A stretch of DNA of 64,000 nt from CAIWHR01 sp963779805. Its GTDB lineage: Bacteria; Pseudomonadota; Gammaproteobacteria; Burkholderiales; Casimicrobiaceae. Below, piece after piece: positions 36,679 to 46,845 of this stretch (its first letter is position 1; each line of letters opens with the position of its first letter). The position numbers and the translations under genes are program-made. The notes beneath the pieces were generated by a model. It did not search any database, was not told the origin of the DNA, and saw only the letters and a list, made by a program, of their open reading frames with translations. The stretch is taken from contig CAVZZN010000012.1 in assembly GCA_963779805.1 (NCBI GenBank), positions 310,001 through 374,000 on the forward strand, written 5' to 3'.

Positions 36679-38829
36679 TCAGACCGCCAGCTTGGAGATG
36701 TCGGCCACGCGGTTCATGGTGGCGGCCACGCCGCGCAGCAGCGCGAGACGGTTGGCGCGCACGCCCGGATCGTCGGCCATCACCATGACGTCGTCGAAGA
36801 AGCGGTCGACGGCCGGCTTGGCCGTCGCGAGCGCCACCAGCGCACCCGCGTAATCGCCGCTCGCGCAGCGGTTGTCGACCACGGGCTCGAGCTTCTGGAA
36901 CACGAGGTACAGATCGTGCTCCGCGCCGTCCGCGAGCCGGGCGCGATCGACCGCGGCCGCCTCCGGCGCTTCGCCTTCCGCCTTGCGCAGGATGTTGATG
37001 ATCCGCTTGTTCGCGGCGGCGAGCGTCCCCGCTTCCGGCAACGCCTCGAAGGATTGCACGGCCGCGAGCCGGGACGCCACGAGATGGATGTCGTTCGGCC
37101 GCGAATCGACCACGGCCGCGATCTGGTTCGCCGTGTAGCCCTGCTCCCGCAGGTAGCCGCGCAGTCGCTCGTAGATGAACTCCGCCAGCTCGATGCGGGC
37201 GTCCTGCACCGCGGGCACGGCGGCGAACGCGTCGAAGGCCATCCGCAGCAGTGCATCGAGCGGCAACGCGATCTGCCGCTCGATCAGGATGCGCAACACG
37301 CCGAGCGCCGCCCGGCGCAGGCCGAACGGGTCCTTGTCGCCGGTGGGCTGGGCGCCGATGCCGAACATCCCGGCGAGCGCTTCCAGCTTGTCCGCAAGCG
37401 CGACGGCCTGGGCGACGCCGTCCTCGGGCAGCGCGTCGCCGGCGAAGCGCGGCCAGTAGTGCTGCTCGATCGCGCGCGCAACGGCAGGCGACTCGCCATC
37501 GTGCTGGGCGTAATAGCGGCCCATGAGGCCCTGCAGCTCGGGGAATTCGCCCACCATGTCGGTGACGAGATCAGCCTTGGCGAGGCGTGCGGCGCGCTCG
37601 GCGAGCCCGTGGTCCACGTTGAGCGCCGTCGCGATCGCGGCCGCGAGCTGCTCGATGCGCAGCACGCGCCCGGCGAGCGTGCCGAGCTTGTTGTGGTACA
37701 CGATCGTCGCGAGCTTCGGCACGCGCTCCTCGAGGCGCTGCCGGCGATCCTGGTCGTAGAAGAACTTCGCATCCGCGAGGCGCGCGCGCAGCACCCGCTC
37801 GTTGCCCTGCACGATGGCGGCAGGATCGCTCGTCTCGAGGTTGCTGACGACGAGGAAGCGGTTGGAGAGCTTCCCGTCGCGTCCCGCGAGCGCGAAGTAC
37901 TTCTGGTTCTGCTGCATCGTGAGGATCAGGCATTCCTGCGGGACGGCGAGGAATGCGGGGTCGAACGTGCCTGCATACACGGCGGGCCATTCCACCAGCG
38001 CGGTGACTTCGTCGAGGAGCGCGTCGGTGCGGATCACGTCCGCGCCGTCGGCGGCACGATCGAGGGCGGTGGCGATGCGCGCGCGGCGCTCCGCGAACGA
38101 GGGCACCACCTTGCCTTCGGCTTCCAGCGTTTCCTCGTACGCCTCCGCGGTCGCGATGCCGACGTCGGCGCGGCTGAGGAATCGATGCCCGGCGGTGGTG
38201 CGTCCGGCGGCGAGCTGCAGGCGCTCGCTCACGATCTCGACGACATCGGGCCCGTGCAGCGCGAGCAGGCGATGCGCGGGGCGCACGAACTTCACGTCGT
38301 TGCGCCCGAGCGGCGATTGCGCCGAGGCATAGCTCATCACCTTGGGGATGGGCAACGCCGCGATGGCTTGATCGAGCGCTTCCTGCAACCCGCGGGCGAG
38401 CGGCTGGCCCGGCGCTACGCTCGACAGGAACACCGCATCGACCTTGCCGTCGCCCTCGACGTACAGGCGGTCGGCCCCGTCGCTCGCCTCCGGCCAGCGG
38501 TCCGCGAGCGATTCGCGTCCGACCGACGCGAGCCTCTTGCGCAGCGCCTTGGTGGGACCGTTTGCATCGAGCGCGACACTGGCTGGCATCAGGCGCTGGG
38601 TGACGGGCGCGTCCGGGGATTGCGCGAGCACGTGCGTGATCTTTGCGGCGAGTCGGCGCGGGGTCGCGAACCCCGTCAGCTCGCTCGCAGGCGACAGAAA
38701 TCCGCGCTGCGCGAGTCCCGCGCGCAACGCGTCCGCGAAGCTCTCGCCCAGGGTGCGCAGCGCCTTCGGTGGAAGTTCCTCGGTGAGGAGCTCCACGACG
38801 AGCGTGGCCGACTCGTGCAGATGTCCCAT
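36679..38829 (-). CDS. glyS: Glycine--tRNA ligase beta subunit
   Basis: The beta chain of the heterotetrameric glycyl-tRNA synthetase (716 residues, normal length, intact frame). The N-terminus LVVELLTEELPPKALRTLGE is diagnostic; NRFLVVSNLETSDP, KFFYDQDRRQRLEERVPKL and DKLEALAGMFGIG are conserved blocks, and the C-terminal DALR-type domain reads FDDVMVMADDPGVRANRLAL. ATG 38829 sits 1 base after the glyQ stop triplet, indicating translational coupling. Confidence 0.97.
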   Translation of the reverse strand: MGHLHESATLVVELLTEELPPKALRTLGESFADALRAGLAQRGFLSPASELTGFATPRRLAAKITHVLAQSPDAPVTQRLMPASVALDANGPTKALRKRLASVGRESLADRWPEASDGADRLYVEGDGKVDAVFLSSVAPGQPLARGLQEALDQAIAALPIPKVMSYASAQSPLGRNDVKFVRPAHRLLALHGPDVVEIVSERLQLAAGRTTAGHRFLSRADVGIATAEAYEETLEAEGKVVPSFAERRARIATALDRAADGADVIRTDALLDEVTALVEWPAVYAGTFDPAFLAVPQECLILTMQQNQKYFALAGRDGKLSNRFLVVSNLETSDPAAIVQGNERVLRARLADAKFFYDQDRRQRLEERVPKLATIVYHNKLGTLAGRVLRIEQLAAAIATALNVDHGLAERAARLAKADLVTDMVGEFPELQGLMGRYYAQHDGESPAVARAIEQHYWPRFAGDALPEDGVAQAVALADKLEALAGMFGIGAQPTGDKDPFGLRRAALGVLRILIERQIALPLDALLRMAFDAFAAVPAVQDARIELAEFIYERLRGYLREQGYTANQIAAVVDSRPNDIHLVASRLAAVQSFEALPEAGTLAAANKRIINILRKAEGEAPEAAAVDRARLADGAEHDLYLVFQKLEPVVDNRCASGDYAGALVALATAKPAVDRFFDDVMVMADDPGVRANRLALLRGVAATMNRVADISKLAV

Positions 38830-38830
38830 G

Positions 38831-39764
38831 TCAGGCCGCCTTCGTGCGCGCATGCGCCGGCAGCATCGGGAATCCGAGCGCCTCGCGCGATTCGACGTAG
38901 GCGGTAGCCACGAGCCGCGACAGCGTGCGGATGCGGCCGATGTAGGCGGCACGCTCGGTGACCGATATCGCACCGCGCGCATCGAGCAGGTTGAAGGTGT
39001 GCGCCGCCTTCAGGATCATCTCGTAGCCGGGCAGCGACAGCTTCGCCTCGAGCAGGCGCTTCGCCTCGCTTTCGTAGAAGGCGAAGAGCTCGAAGAGCTT
39101 CGGCGCGTTCGAGTGCTCGAAGTTGTAGGTGGACTGCTCGACCTCGTTCTGGTGATACACGTCGCCGTAGGTCAGCGTGCGCATGCGGTTGTCCAGGATC
39201 CGGGCCCTGCTCCTCCCAGGTCGTCCATACGAGGTCGAACACGTTCTCCTTGTCCTGCAGGTACATGGCGAGGCGCTCGAGACCGTAGGTGATCTCGCCC
39301 GTGACCGGATTGCAGTCGATGCCGCCGACCTGCTGGAAGTACGTGAACTGCGTCACTTCCATGCCGTTCAACCACACTTCCCAGCCGAGGCCCCACGCGC
39401 CGAGCGTCGGGTTCTCCCAGTCGTCCTCGACGAAGCGCACGTCGTTCTTCGTGAGATCGAAGCCGAGCGCTTCGAGCGAGCCGAGATAGCGGTCGAGGAT
39501 GTCGGCCGGCGAGGGCTTGAGCACGACCTGGTACTGGTAGTAGTGCTGCAGCCGGTTCGGATTCTCGCCGTAGCGGCCGTCCTTGGGCCGGCGCGAGGGC
39601 TGCACGTACGCAGCGCGCCACGGCTCGGGCCCGAGTGCGCGCAGGAACGTGGCGGTGTGCGAGGTGCCCGCGCCCACCTCCATGTCGTAGGGCTGCAGGA
39701 GTGCGCAGCCCTGTCGGTCCCAGTAGGACTGAAGCTGCATGATGAGTTGCTGGAAGGTGAGCAT
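38831..39764 (-). CDS. glyQ: Glycine--tRNA ligase alpha subunit (one frame break)
   Basis: The catalytic alpha chain, class II synthetase. Normal opening MLTFQQLIMQLQSYWDRQGC, motif region RYGENPNRLQHYYQYQVVLK, and MEVTQFTYFQQVGG. After VWTTWEEQ one extra base near 39205 shifts the frame; the rest (MRTLTYGDVYHQNEVEQSTYNFE to PAHARTKAA) continues in the next frame. The gene is essential, so a sequencing insertion is much more likely than a real lesion. It is followed directly by glyS and preceded by lnt. Confidence 0.95.
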
Positions 39765-39802
39765 CGTGATCGCGATCGTGCGCGCGGCGGCAAGCGCGCA
39801 TT

Positions 39803-41367
39803 CTAGCGGTTTTGGCCGGGCTCGCCGGGCGCGCGGGCGCGGCGTGCTGCCACCATCGCGACGACGAGGATCGCGAACGCGAGGCCGGCGGGCAGCGCAT
39901 CGCCGAGCGCGACGTACGGCGTGATGCCCCGCCGTCCCGCAACGGCGACGGTGAGCGTGTCGCGCGAGAACCAGGGCAGGCGCGCGATTTCCCGCCCGTC
40001 GTGCGCGATCGCCGACGTGATGCCCGTGTTCGTCGCGCGCAGCAGGGGACGCCCGCTCTCGAGCGCGCGCATCGCGGCGATCTGGTTGTGCTGCAGCGCC
40101 GCGAGCGATCGGCCGTACCACGCGTCGTTGGTGACGTTGACGAGCATCGTTGCGCCTGCGGCCTGCGGCCTGATGTCGGAGCCGAACACGTCCTCGTAGC
40201 AGATGTCGACGGCGATCTGCCTGGCCGGCGACGCGCAGCGGGCGGCTGGTCGGCATCGCCCGCGCTCTGGTTGGCGAGCGGAATGTGCAGCACCGAGCGG
40301 ATGAACCAGCCTACGATCGGCTCGAGCGGAATGGTCTCGCCGAAGGGCACCAGATGCCGCTTGCGATAGAGCTGCACGGCGCCGGCGTCGAGGCTCACCA
40401 CGCTGTTGTAGTAGCGCGGCGTCGCCTCGCCGGGAAGCGGCGGCTCCAGCGTGAAGACGCCGGCCAGCACGCTGCCGTCGCGCTGCGCTGCCATGCTCGC
40501 GAGCTCGCGCAGCACGGGCTCCGGCACTTCGTCGAGGAACGCGGGCAGCGCGCTTTCCGGGAGCACCACGACGCGTCCCGGGCTCCGGCGCACGAGGTCC
40601 GCATACAGTCGGTACGTGGCCTCGCGAAACGCGGGATCGAACTTCATGTCCTGCGTGACGTTGCCTTGCACGAGCGTGATCGAAAGCGGCGCGCCGGCGG
40701 CGTGCGTCCACTCCATGCGCTGCAGCAGCGCCCCGCCGGCCACGATCGCGGCTGCGGCCGCGAGCGCACCTGCGATCGCACGACGTCTCGCATTCGCGAG
40801 CGCGTCGACCACGAGCGCGAGGGCCGCCGCGACGCCGCTCACCGCGAGCGACACGAGCCAGATGCCGCCCACGGGCGCGTAGCCCGCAAGCGCGGTCGGC
40901 CCTGCCACCGTGATCTGGGCATAGCCGACGCCGAGCCACGGAAAGCCGCTCAATACCCAGCCGCGCGCCCACTCCGCGAGCGTCCACGCGGCAGCGCATG
41001 CGACGACGCGCGCGAGCGTACCGGGGGCGGTGAACCGCGTCGCGAGCGAGCCTGCGAGCGCCGGCCACAGCGCGAGGTACAGGCAGAAGCCGGCGGTGCC
41101 GATCGCCGCGAGGGGCGCCGGCATCGCGCCGAAGGTGTTGAGCGCGATGTACACCCACGACACGCCCGCGCCGAAGAGTCCGGCACCGAAGGCGAACCCG
41201 AGGCGCGCCGCGGCCCCGGGTGCTGCGTGCTGCCATTGCGCGAACAGCAGCGCGAGCGTCACGACGGGCACCAGCGGGAGCTCGAACGGCGCGAACGCGA
41301 ACACCGTCGCCGCGCCGGCAAGGAGCGCGAGCAGCAGGGGAAGCGCCTCGCCCGGCGGCAGCCTCAT
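39803..41367 (-). CDS. lnt: Apolipoprotein N-acyltransferase (frame break)
   Basis: Adds the third acyl chain to lipoproteins in the inner membrane. At least six N-terminal transmembrane segments are followed by the nitrilase domain with the catalytic triad: Glu in VVLPESALPAFLDE, Lys in LYRKRHLVPFGETIPLEP and Cys in IAVDICYEDVFGSDIR. Two extra bases near 40238 and 40222 (after DADQPP) must be removed to join the parts (PLRVAGQQIAVDICYED). It ends with another hydrophobic helix. It lies between corC and glyQ in the conserved order. Confidence 0.94.
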
Positions 41368-41421
41368 GCGTCCCGAACCGCCGGTCGGCGGTGGATGCGC
41401 GGCAACATGCAATGGGCCGCG

Positions 41422-42303
41422 TCAGGCGGCCGGACGCGCGGCGCCTTCCGTCCCCGCAGCCGGGGGCGGCGCGAGCGGCTCGAGGTGCAGCGTGTACAGC
41501 CGGCGGCTGTCGGCGCGGATCACGCGGAAGCGAAAGTCGCCGATCGTGGTCGATTCGCCGCGCTTGGGCAGGCGCCCGAACGCCTGCAGCACGAGGCCGC
41601 CCACCGTGTCGAACTCGTCGTCGGAGAAGCCGGTGCCGAAGTGCGCGTTGAAGTCCCCGATCTCCGTCTGCGCCTTCACGCGGTAGCGCCCGTTCGCCTC
41701 GGGGACGATGTTGTCCTCGCTCTCGTCGAAGTCGTATTCGTCCTCGATGTCGCCCACGATCTGCTCGAGCACGTCCTCGATGGTCACGAGGCCCGACACG
41801 CCGCCGTACTCGTCGACGACGATGGCCATGTGATTGCGATTGGCGCGGAAGTCGCGCAGCAGCACGTTGAGGCGCTTCGATTCGGGCACGAACACGGCCG
41901 GACGCAGCGTGTCGCGCAGGTGGAAGCCTTCCGGGTTGGCGTAGTAGTTGAGGAGCTCCTTCGCGAGCAGGATGCCCACGATGTCGTCCTTGTTCTCGCC
42001 GATCACGGGGAAGCGGGAGTGCCGGGTGTCGAGCACGAGCGGAATGAAGTCCTCGGGATCGTCCTCGATCGAGACGACGTCCATCTGCGCGCGCGGGATC
42101 ATGATGTCGCGCACGGTCATCTCCGAGACCGACATCACGCCCTCGATCATCGACAGCGCGTCGGCGTCGAGGAGCTTGCGCTCGAATGCGCCGTGCAGGA
42201 GCTCGAGCAGCTCCTCGCGGTCCTCGGGCTCGCGCGTCAGGAACGCGGACAGGCGTTCGAGCAGGGTCGGGCGCGATTCCGACTTGCCCTCGTCAGAGGC
42301 CAT
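41422..42303 (-). CDS. corC: CBS-domain CorC/HlyC-type protein
   Basis: A 293-residue cytosolic CorC-type protein linked to magnesium and cobalt efflux. Two CBS domains (TVRDIMIPRAQMDVVSIEDD near residue 65; RLNVLLRDFRANRNHMAIVV near 135, with DEYGGVSGLVTIEDVLEQI) are followed by a C-terminal transporter-associated domain (RYRVKAQTEIGDFNAHFG ... DTVGGLVLQAFGRLPKRGE). Order ybeY-corC-lnt is conserved in proteobacteria. ATG 42303 begins MASDEGKSESRP. Confidence 0.94.
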   Translation of the reverse strand: MASDEGKSESRPTLLERLSAFLTREPEDREELLELLHGAFERKLLDADALSMIEGVMSVSEMTVRDIMIPRAQMDVVSIEDDPEDFIPLVLDTRHSRFPVIGENKDDIVGILLAKELLNYYANPEGFHLRDTLRPAVFVPESKRLNVLLRDFRANRNHMAIVVDEYGGVSGLVTIEDVLEQIVGDIEDEYDFDESEDNIVPEANGRYRVKAQTEIGDFNAHFGTGFSDDEFDTVGGLVLQAFGRLPKRGESTTIGDFRFRVIRADSRRLYTLHLEPLAPPPAAGTEGAARPAA

Positions 42304-42332
42304 GGCGGGAAGACGCGAGGGACGGCGTGCGC

Positions 42333-42767
42333 TCAGGCGCTGCGTCCGGCATACGGGTCGGCATAGGGGTCCGGGATGCCCAGGGTGGCGAGTAGCGCCG
42401 TCTCCCGCGCTTCCATGCGGCGCGCGGTGCGGTCGCGATCGTGGTCGTAGCCTTGAAGGTGCAGCATGCCGTGAACGACGAGGTGCGCGCAGTGATCCGC
42501 GAGGGCCTTGCCCTGCTCCCGCGCTTCCCGGCGGACCACCGGCACGCACAGCACCAGGTCGCCCGACAGCGGGTCCACGTCATCGTACACGAACGTCAGC
42601 ACGTTCGTGGCGTAGGGCTTGCCGCGGTACCCGGCGTTGAGGCGTTCGCCTTCCGCGCGGCCGACAAGGCGCAGCGCGACGGCGACGTCGCGCTCCAGCG
42701 CGAGCTTCGCCCAGCGCCGCAGCATCGCGGGCTTGGGCAGACCGCGTGCGGAAACCGCGTACTGCAC
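42333..42767 (-). CDS. ybeY: rRNA maturation endonuclease YbeY
   Basis: A metal-dependent RNase for 16S rRNA 3'-end maturation and ribosome quality control. The zinc motif H-x3-H-x5-H is HLVVHGMLHLQGYDH near residue 105; NAGYRGKPYATNVLTFVYDD is the other family block. The listed start is GTG 42767; homology appears to continue upstream in frame (ASERPRLSLA before VQYAVS), where no ATG/GTG/TTG occurs, so the true start may be unusual or masked by an indel. It lies between phoH and corC. Confidence 0.92.
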   Translation of the reverse strand: MQYAVSARGLPKPAMLRRWAKLALERDVAVALRLVGRAEGERLNAGYRGKPYATNVLTFVYDDVDPLSGDLVLCVPVVRREAREQGKALADHCAHLVVHGMLHLQGYDHDRDRTARRMEARETALLATLGIPDPYADPYAGRSA

Positions 42768-42813
42768 GGCAAGCGACAGTCGCGGGCGCTCGCTCGCACC
42801 TGCGGCCGCGATG

Positions 42814-43836
42814 TCAGCGCTCCGGGCCGGCGTGCTTCTGGGCTTCGAGGTCGCGCTCGTAGGCGTTGATGATCTTCTGGACGAGGGGATGGCGCACGAC
42901 GTCCGCGCTGGTGAAGCGCGTGAAGGCGATGCCGCGCACGCCGGCGAGGATCCTGTCGGCTTCGATGAGGCCGCTTTTCTGGCCGCGCGCGAGGTCGATC
43001 TGCGTCACGTCGCCCGTGATCACCGCCTTGGTGCCGAAGCCGATGCGCGTGAGGAACATCTTCATCTGCTCGGGCGTGGTGTTCTGCGCCTCGTCGAGGA
43101 TGATGAACGAGTGGTTGAGCGTGCGGCCGCGCATGTACGCGAGCGGGGCGATCTCGATCGTGCCTCGCTCGAAGAGCTTGCCGGTCTTGTCGAAGCCCAT
43201 CAGATCGTACAAGGCGTCGTACAACGGGCGCAGGTAGGGATCGACCTTCTGCGCGAGATCGCCCGGCAGGAAACCCAGGCGCTCGCCGGCCTCCACCGCC
43301 GGCCGCACGAGCACGAGCCGCTTCACCGCATCGCGCTCCAGGGCGTCGACCGCGCATGCGACGGCGAGGTAGGTCTTGCCGGTGCCCGCGGGACCGATGC
43401 CGAACGTGATGTCGTGCTCCTGGATGTCGCGCAGATACACGTTCTGGTTGGGCGTGCGCCCGTGCAGGTCGGCGCGGCGGGTACGCAGGAGCGGGACGCC
43501 ATCCTCTTCGGCCCGCGCAGCCGCGGGTCCGGCGGTGCCGTCGGGCGCGTGCGCGGTCTTCATGCGCGTCGAGATCTCGATCAGCCCGAGCTGGATGTCG
43601 TCGACGGACAGCGGCTTTTCGGCGAGGCCGTAGAAGCGCCGCAGCGCCTCGGCCGCGAGCTCCGTCTGGGCCGGGGTGCCGTGCAGCACGAAGGTGCCGC
43701 CGCGATGGCCGATGGTGACGTCGAGGGCGGCCTCGATCTGGCGCAGGTTCGCCTCGAGCGGTCCGCACAGGTTCGCGAGCGCCCGGTTGTCGAGCGGATC
43801 GAACGAGAATTCCAGGTGTTCCCGGGGCGTCGCCAT
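42814..43836 (-). CDS. PhoH-like ATPase (YbeZ)
   Basis: A 340-residue ATPase that acts with YbeY in ribosome and RNA metabolism. It has a KH-like N-terminal part (GTFVLHGTPAQTELAAEAL), Walker A GIGPAGTGKTYLAVACAV near residue 150, Walker B HSFIILDEAQNTTPEQMKMF and VITGDVTQIDLARGQKSG. ATG 43836 begins MATPREHLEFSFDPLDNR. It is the first gene of the run toward plsC. About 155 bp separate it from the metzincin gene upstream. Confidence 0.95.
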   Translation of the reverse strand: MATPREHLEFSFDPLDNRALANLCGPLEANLRQIEAALDVTIGHRGGTFVLHGTPAQTELAAEALRRFYGLAEKPLSVDDIQLGLIEISTRMKTAHAPDGTAGPAAARAEEDGVPLLRTRRADLHGRTPNQNVYLRDIQEHDITFGIGPAGTGKTYLAVACAVDALERDAVKRLVLVRPAVEAGERLGFLPGDLAQKVDPYLRPLYDALYDLMGFDKTGKLFERGTIEIAPLAYMRGRTLNHSFIILDEAQNTTPEQMKMFLTRIGFGTKAVITGDVTQIDLARGQKSGLIEADRILAGVRGIAFTRFTSADVVRHPLVQKIINAYERDLEAQKHAGPER

Positions 43837-43991
43837 GCGCACAGTATCGCACCGGCACCCCGCGAGCACACGGGAGGCCGGAACTAGCGCGCCGCGCCGC
43901 AACGCCCGAACCGCCTCCGGCCTCGACGGCACGCGCATCGCCTTGCGCCGACGGCGTGCCCGAACGGCCGGGCGGCGACGAATGGCCCGAG

Positions 43992-46761
43992 CTACACGCC
44001 GGGGCGCATCAGCGGCGCGCGCAGGGCCTCGTCGAGGGTGGCGTACACCTCGGCGAGATGGGCCCGCGCCTCCTTCGACAGTCCCGGCTTCTTCTGCGCC
44101 GCCAGCACCTCGCCGCGCAGCTGCCGGGCATCCTCGCGCAGCAGCGCGCGCGCATCGGCGGGCATCGTGGCGGAAGGGCGGACGAGGATGGTCGCGACCC
44201 GGTTCGCATACTCGCGCTGCAGATTGCGCCGGAGGAGGTTGATGTCGCGACCGGTCTTGAGCTCGCTCCAGACCGCCTTGTGCAGGACGTCGTAGAGCTC
44301 CGACAGGCGCAGCGAATCCGCCGGATCGCTGACCTTGCTCTCGGAGTCGAGCAGGCGCGCGGCCACGGATTCGTGCATGAGCTGCCCCAGCGCGCCCGAC
44401 TGCAGCGCCAGCACGCGGCTGTTCAGGCTGAAGTCCGGCGAGCCGCCGTCGAGCATCAGGTAGTCGACGCCCATGCGCTGCATGAACTGCGCCGGGAAGC
44501 GGAAGCTGTCCGCGGAAAAGATGTTGTCGGTGAGGAGCTTGAGCGCAGCGCGCTGGCGATCGGCCGGGACCGGGCGTGAGAGGATTGCGTCCGGTGCCCG
44601 CGTAATCACGCACGTAGGTCACGCCCGAGATGTACTTGGACGCGACCTGCGCGGCGCGCCGGGTCTGGCGCAGCCCCGAGTCGAAGCTGCGCCGCAGCAC
44701 GTCGTACGACTGCCCCGGCGACAGATGCTTGCCTTCGAGGCGCGTCCACAGCTCGGACGTGAGCTTGAACCGGCGCTCGAGGTACGCGAGCGAATCGCTG
44801 CCGAAGTCGAACTGGCTCGCGGCCGGATCGACACCCGAGCCCGCTTCCTCGTCCGACGAGAAGGCGAGCATGGGATCGGACGCGCCGCGCTCGGCGATCT
44901 TCTCGAGTTCCTGCTTCTCGTGGGCGGGATCGATCGGCTTGTAGGCGTACTCGATCGCCCAGTAGTCGTAGGGACCGAGCGTCGACTGGTGATATTCGCC
45001 CTGCTGCTCGCCCTTCAGCGCGAGGTTCACGGGCACGTAATCCATCACCGAGCCGGCGAGGCCGTACTTGCTCGTGAAGCGGCGATCGGCGAGCTTGTCC
45101 AGCGGATAGGCCGTGGACGCGCGGAAGTTGTGGCGCAGGCCCAGCGCGTGCCCGACCTCGTGCATCACGACGTCCTTGAGCGCGCCCATCACGAACGCCT
45201 CGGCTTCGGGACCATCGGCGTCGATCTCGCCGCGCTCCTGCAGCAGCTCGAGGCCGAATTGCGATTCGTCCAGCGCCTCGGCCGCGTAGCTGCACATGCG
45301 GTCGTCGCGCCTGGCCGCGCGCCATCGCTGCCGCCTGTGCTGCGGGCCACGCTGCCGTGCCGAGATCTTCGCGCAGGAAGCGCCGATCGCCGCGCGACCA
45401 GTTCTCGGGAATCGCGACATCGGCGTCGAGGATCTCGCCCGTGCGCGGGTCGATGTCGGACGGGCCGATCGCGAAGCTCACGTCGGTGCCGGCGAACCAG
45501 CGCACGGTTGCGTGGCGCGCATCCGCGGTCTCGAAGTCCGCGTCGTCGGGCTGCTGCTTCACCACGATCGCGTCCTTGAACCCGATGCGCTCGAATGCCT
45601 TGTTCCACTCGAGGATGCCCTCGCGCACGACGCCGCGGTACTTGAGCGGCACGTTGCGGTCGATCCAGAACACGATGGGCTTCACCGGCTCCGACAGCGC
45701 GGCGGCCGGGTCCTTCTTATCGAGACGCCACCGATCCACGTAATGCTTGCGCGCGGTGTAGTGCAGGTCGTCCGTGAAGTCCCAGACCTCGGCCGTGAAG
45801 TGACCCACGCGGGGATCCGCGACGCGCGGCTTCATCGGGGACGGCAGCTCCGCGATGCTGTATTGCAGGCCGAGGAAGAGGCTGCGCGGATCGGCGAGAT
45901 TCTCGAACGGTGGCACGCCTCTAGGGCCAAGGGGGCCGCCGGCAGCGCTCGCCGCCTTCATGTTCGCGTAGTGGGCGAGCACCAGGAACGAGACCTGGTC
46001 CGGATTGCCGTAGGCTCTTGTCGATGCTGGAGTTGCGCGGGTCGAAAGAGTAGCCGCGCTGGTAGACGCCCTGCGCGAAGCGCGAGGCCGCCGGCAGGTC
46101 GTTCAGCAGAAGGTTGTTGGCTTCGATCAGGACCGACTTCTTCGAGGTGTGCGGGCCGCTCACGATCGGCGCGGACGCGAGCAGGCTGTCGGAGAAGGCC
46201 TCCGACACCATGCGCGCCATCGGCGTGCCCTCGCGAGCGGTGAACTCGACGTTGCTCGCGAGCAGCTGCACGTTGTTGCCCACCTTCTTGAAGCGCGCGA
46301 CCTGGCTGAAGCCCATCATGCCGCCGTACACGCCCTTCTCGCCGATGCCGCGCGCCTGGTTGAGCTGGAACAGGAACGGCTTGTCGAACTGCTCCGGCGC
46401 GATCTCGATCAGGATCTTGTCTTCCTTCTGCCAGAGCGTGAACAGGCCCGGGATCTCCTTTGCGTCCTTCAGCACGTCGTTGAACGGACGCGGCTGGCCC
46501 TGCGAGACTGCCGCCGCGGCAGCCGCAGCCGCAGCGGCAGCGGCTGGCCGCATGTTGCGGGTGTCGCCGTTGTGGATGCCCTCGGCGGCCTGCGCGGCCG
46601 CGAGGCCGGTCTGCGCGGCGTCGGCGGCATCATCGCTGCTGGCCAGGTCGTTTCTCGCCAGCGTGGCGCAGCCGGAGAGCAGCGTCAGCGGCGACGCACA
46701 CGGCCAGCGCGAGGCGGCGCGGGCGCAGGGAAAGGCGGATGCTGGATGGGCTCGTGCTCAT
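43992..46761 (-). CDS. Large zinc-dependent metzincin-type lipoprotein (DUF5117/DUF5118), several frame breaks
   Basis: A secreted metalloprotease of about 920 residues. The start MSTSPSSIRLSLRPRRLALAV at 46761 begins a signal that, after one frame repair near 46700, continues to a lipobox LLSGC. A poly-Ala stretch, then the DUF5118/5117 region (DKILIEIAPEQFDKPFLFQL, LIEANNLLLNDLPAASRF, YTARKHYVDRWRLDKKDP), then the zinc site VVMHEVGHALGLRHNFRAS (HExxHxxGxxH) and the family C-terminus (RMGVDYLMLDGGSPDFS). Frame breaks near 46700, 46013, 45310 and 44600 are needed to follow it, each consistent with an extra base. Function: probably cell-envelope peptide or protein degradation. Confidence 0.85.
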
Positions 46762-46845
46762 CGAAACCTCGACACGTTGCGGCATCCTGTTGGGCGGATA
46801 CCTGGTACTCGATACATCCGACTGCTCCTCCGTCGAAGCGGACCG

